DNA from: Antedon bifida | Lineage: Eukaryota; Echinodermata; Crinoidea; Comatulida; Antedonidae | DNA length: 64,000 nucleotides | Reading direction: 5' to 3' | Assembly (NCBI GenBank): GCA_963402885.1 | Contig: OY727103.1 | Span: 16,022,085 to 16,086,084 of the forward strand | Shown here: positions 61,301-64,000 of the stretch, one piece after another | Position numbering within the stretch: the stretch's first letter is position 1 | Layout of the letters: the number at the start of each line of letters is the position of its first letter | The notes under the pieces: model-generated | What the model was told of the DNA's origin: nothing | The model's input: the letters and a program-made list of their open reading frames with translations, nothing else | The model's database searches: none | Program-made: the position numbers and the translations under genes

Positions 61301-64000
61301 AATGAGTTTGCTTTTTTAGAATGAAATATTTTAATTTGTAATGGTTTTAATAATGAAATGAAAATACTATGAATTCAAATTGGAGAAAACTTGAATAAAG
61401 TAATATTAGTGCCATTTTAAAAGTATAATACTGTTTGTAGCATACAATATACTGTATGTACTTTAATCAGTTAAAAATGAATTATTCATTTGCTATACAA
61501 AACATAATTACCAATGATTAAAGAATGTCATTTAAATGATTAAAAATGTAAATGGGTCAATCATTTAAATGTTATGTATTCATTATTCATTAAAAATGTA
61601 AACCTGACATTTATACATGTACAGTATTACTAGTCATGTTAATGTACTGTAAATTGACAATTTGGTAACCCAACACGACAAGAACAAGATTTGATCATAA
61701 TAGTTCCATTTCTCATTTTATGTAGGTTGCTCCATGCACTGATTAAATATGTTCACTGATTTACTTTAGGGGTGTAGTTTTAAGCAGATGGTGAAAGGGA
61801 TTTGAAATATCACCCTGCTGATTATCATTCTCCCTGGTTTGTTGAGACACACCCTGTCCACAAGGGCACGAAGCAGTAAACATGCTTATGTCTGCTGACG
61901 ATGAAACAAAGACTATATTTAAACAGTCATTTCTATTCTGGATTTACCCTTTAATATTTTTTTCAGTATTGTCAGTATATTAGTTGCAATCCACAGATAA
62001 AATAAAATATGAAAAATTACTATAATAAATTTCTAGCTACTGTATAATGCATGTATCCTTTTTTGAGATTATATTTAAGAAGTAATTTCTATTCTTGATT
62101 TATCCTTAGTTTATTATTTTGTTGACAATCTGTACTGTCAGTATTTCTGTAAAGTAGTAGCAATCCACAGATAAAATAAAATATGAAATATTATTACTAT
62201 AATAAATTCCTAGATATACAATGCCTGTACCCTATGTTTTGAACTGTTCCTGTAAGAATTCGCTAGCGTAATATTCTTCTGCCAAATCATGAAACAAAAT
62301 ATTTAGATATTTTTATTGCTCAATAAATAGAAATTGGTTTCTGTCGTACAAAAATGTCTTTTCCTTTGGCAATAAAGCAATAGATATGATGCAAAATAGA
62401 AGTCGTAAAAAAAGCTGTCAACATCGTAATGTTTCATTCCTGTGTAGTACCAGCTGAGTACAGGAGGAATGTTAGTAGACCTTACGGATCAAGAGAATTT
62501 GTCAAGAAAATCGCTAACTACAGAATTCATGAACTCTTCGTCTCATTTGAGGCTAAGGGAGTGTGAGTTAAGTAGCGAGAGTTCATGAGTTTACAACCCT
62601 GGCACTAGATCAGGATCGAACCCTTGACTTTAGGATTGAAAGGCAACCATGTAAGCCACTAAGCTACAGCTCCACTATATTTAATGAACAATTTTTATTG
62701 AGCCTTACAGTAACTTGACATGAAAAAGTACTTACAATTACCAAATAAATTTTGTATCTCTTGTATTTTTACATATTTTTCTTTTCAGAATTTTCATTAA
62801 TTTCTGTGATTGTTAAGGATTGTTGTAATTAGTGTTTAATTTCACAATCATCACTTCATCTTAAAATTAGTTTTAGGAATTATTGCTAACACACCCCAAG
62901 CAACTCAACACTGGTATTCAAGCTAATTGATTATTTTTTCTGAATAATATCATAAGCAATCGGACTAATTCACCGTTATAATGAGTCCGTTAGATTAGAC
63001 TATAATTTCTGTGATTAAGAAAGTGAGAATGTCATTTGGCAAAATAACTCTATTCATGCTTGTATTTCGTTGATGTTAGACACTTCTTATTAGATAGATT
63101 TAATGATATAAAGATCTACATATTATGAATCATGCTTTCTGCGATAGCAAGACTCTATGATTTATAATTACTTTGCATTGGTCGCATAAATACATCTTCA
63201 TTTTTCTGTAAAAGCAGAGGTATTTATTGTAAATTACCAAATCCATTATGTTTTGCAAATGGGAAAATTATTATATTCATATATTGAATGATTTAAATAA
63301 AAGTATGATTGAATAATATAATTCTGTTTTCAATACATTATTCATACCATTATCCTTGATGACATTGCAGGAATATAGTATATTCATAAATGAAGTCTTG
63401 TGATCAATGTTTTCATCAAATCATTATGTGACAATAATGATATGTACTACAATGTTTAAATGAAATGGGGTCTCTCAGGAAACCAGTAAATCTTGTATGG
63501 AAGAGATCCCAGATTACATTTAAAAATTAAAGTTTTCTTAATAACAAAAAAACAATAAAGGGGGTGAAAGTAGGGGTTTGTTCTGATCTTTTGTCAGCAA
63601 TGTCAATATACCGTATGAGCAAAGATTGTTGAATAGCGCTATACAAATTGATTGATCGATTGATTAATTGCAACGAAAGGATATTAGATAAACAACGAGA
63701 TACATAATTGAAATATTCATTTTGAATAAGTTTTCAACTGGCTGCATATATTACAAGTTAGGATATTATTATTAGTATACTCTCAGTATGCAGTAATTTT
63801 CAACCTATGATCATTGTTGACAAATACAAAAATATACAGTAGAACCTCTATTAATGTGACACCTTCGGCACCTGACAAAGTTTCCCCTGAATAAGGTTGT
63901 CCTCTGAATAGGGGTGGGCCATAGTGCATTGTAATGTATTTATACTTGTTTGTCCTTAATAATAGAGGTGTCCCCTGAATAGAGGTGTCCAAAGGAGGGG
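55352..64000 (+). CDS. 5' end of a gene for a secreted or membrane protein (partial)
   Basis: Exons 55352-55440, 57112-57193 and 62448-62562 join in frame, with donors GTAAGT, GTAAGT and GTGAGT. The start MASYWAVIYLLIFSIVGTF is a good signal peptide. The next stretch (LEEVKEMASRIQLDLVNHLN, KMKPSKLQD, then YQLSTGGMLVDL) is amphipathic and helical, with NSS at the end as a possible glycosylation site. The placement and pattern recall the VWA_N region that follows the signal peptide in voltage-gated calcium channel alpha2delta and CACHD1 proteins. That is weak, and the family stays open. The third exon lies 5.3 kb downstream and is less certain than the first two. The gene runs out of the window. 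Confidence 0.55.
56385..56455. repeat. AT-rich palindrome
   Basis: ATACAAATAATAAATAAATT and its mirrored complement AATTTATTCATTATTTGTAT face each other across an alternating TA centre (TATATATAATTATATATA). It could extrude as a cruciform. It lies in the first intron of the 55352 gene. Confidence 0.6.
57728..57827. mobile_element. MITE, family A (copy 9, ends eroded)
   Basis: The interior is well kept: ATGTGACAACAAATGTGATG, CCATATATGG, and ATCACTACCATATTTGGGC. The termini are reduced to CACAGAGCTTA on the right. Confidence 0.7.
60043..60200. mobile_element. MITE, family A (copy 10)
   Basis: The left end is eroded (AGAGCTTGCTTTAAAC). The right end GATAGTGTAGGCAGAGCTTTA is nearly intact. It has a CCAAATATGG box; the other internal boxes are mutated. 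Confidence 0.75.
61913..62235. repeat. Tandem duplication, about 160 bp unit
   Basis: Both halves contain, in order, ATTTCTATTCT, GATTTA-CC, a CTGTCAGTAT-like block, GCAATCCACAGATAAAATAA and CTATAATAAATT-CTAG. The copies are diverged, so the event is not recent. Confidence 0.6.
62585..62675 (-). mobile_element. tRNA-derived SINE head (best copy)
   Basis: On the - strand the A box is TAGCTTAGTGG (62656-62666) and the B box is GGTTCGATCC (62613-62622), both near consensus. It begins AGTGGAGCTGTAGCTTAGTG and lies 23 bp after the third exon of the 55352 gene. Confidence 0.75.
62676..64000. other. Intronic tail of the window
   Basis: No further exon in the right phase is recognised after 62562. 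A family M repeat starts at 63836. The rest is plain AT-rich DNA. Confidence 0.5.
63836..64000. mobile_element. Dispersed repeat, family M (copy 3, cut by window end)
   Basis: It begins ACAGTAGAACCTCTATTAAT and carries TTTCCCCTGAATAAGG, GTCCTCTGAATAGGGG and GTCCCCTGAATAGAGG. This is the clearest copy of the family. Confidence 0.65.

Larger units (their letters stand above)
57194..62447. other. Long intron of the 55352 gene
   Basis: No exon is recognised in this 5.3 kb. It carries two family A copies and a tandem duplication (61913-62235). The region 58100-60000 shows only AT-rich DNA with scattered TACAGTA-type words. Confidence 0.45.

Noticed and set aside
62786-62830. Further exon of the 55352 gene after TTTCTTTTCAG
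   Set aside because: The phase from the previous exon would create TAA at the junction.

Overview
This is animal nuclear DNA. It is AT-rich, with small exons, GT-AG introns (plus one AT-AC intron) and a heavy load of short inverted-repeat transposons and tRNA-derived SINEs. The gene set is metazoan. Frequent AGGCCTA-type words and the style of the repeats suggest a marine deuterostome, most likely an echinoderm; the species cannot be fixed from sequence alone.

Layout. (1) 180-2395 (+): last two exons of an unidentified gene with an acidic tail. (2) 7143-10149 (-): ZNF277, eight exons, 433 codons, five C2H2 fingers. (3) 12988-17963 (+): SLC35B4, a Golgi/ER nucleotide-sugar transporter, ten exons, 337 codons; its last intron is a U12-type AT-AC intron. 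ZNF277 and SLC35B4 are head to head, and a 2.1 kb foldback-type element fills the space between them. (4) about 19.86-48.2 kb (+): CDK17 (PCTAIRE-family kinase), with a probable non-coding first exon, an 11.3 kb first intron, thirteen coding exons (483 codons), and a tandem-repeat array just after the stop. (5) 51985-53203 (-): a three-exon, 255-codon protein with an N-myristoylation-type start and a C-terminal death domain; a non-coding first exon probably lies at about 53.9 kb. (6) 55352 to the window end (+): the 5' end of a gene for a secreted or membrane protein, three candidate exons.

Between and inside the genes are at least ten families of inverted-repeat elements. The most frequent has ten copies, ends in GCTCTGTCTACAC-type termini, and carries CArG-like boxes. 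There are also hAT-like elements (one with a perfect 8 bp target duplication), pogo-like elements, three SINE types with recognisable A and B boxes, LINE reverse-transcriptase tails and a possible decayed hammerhead motif. The genes do not form one pathway; each is an independent transcription unit. The observations most worth checking are the U12 intron, the foldback element in the shared promoter interval, the myristoylated death-domain protein with its tandem splice donor, and the CArG-bearing transposon family.
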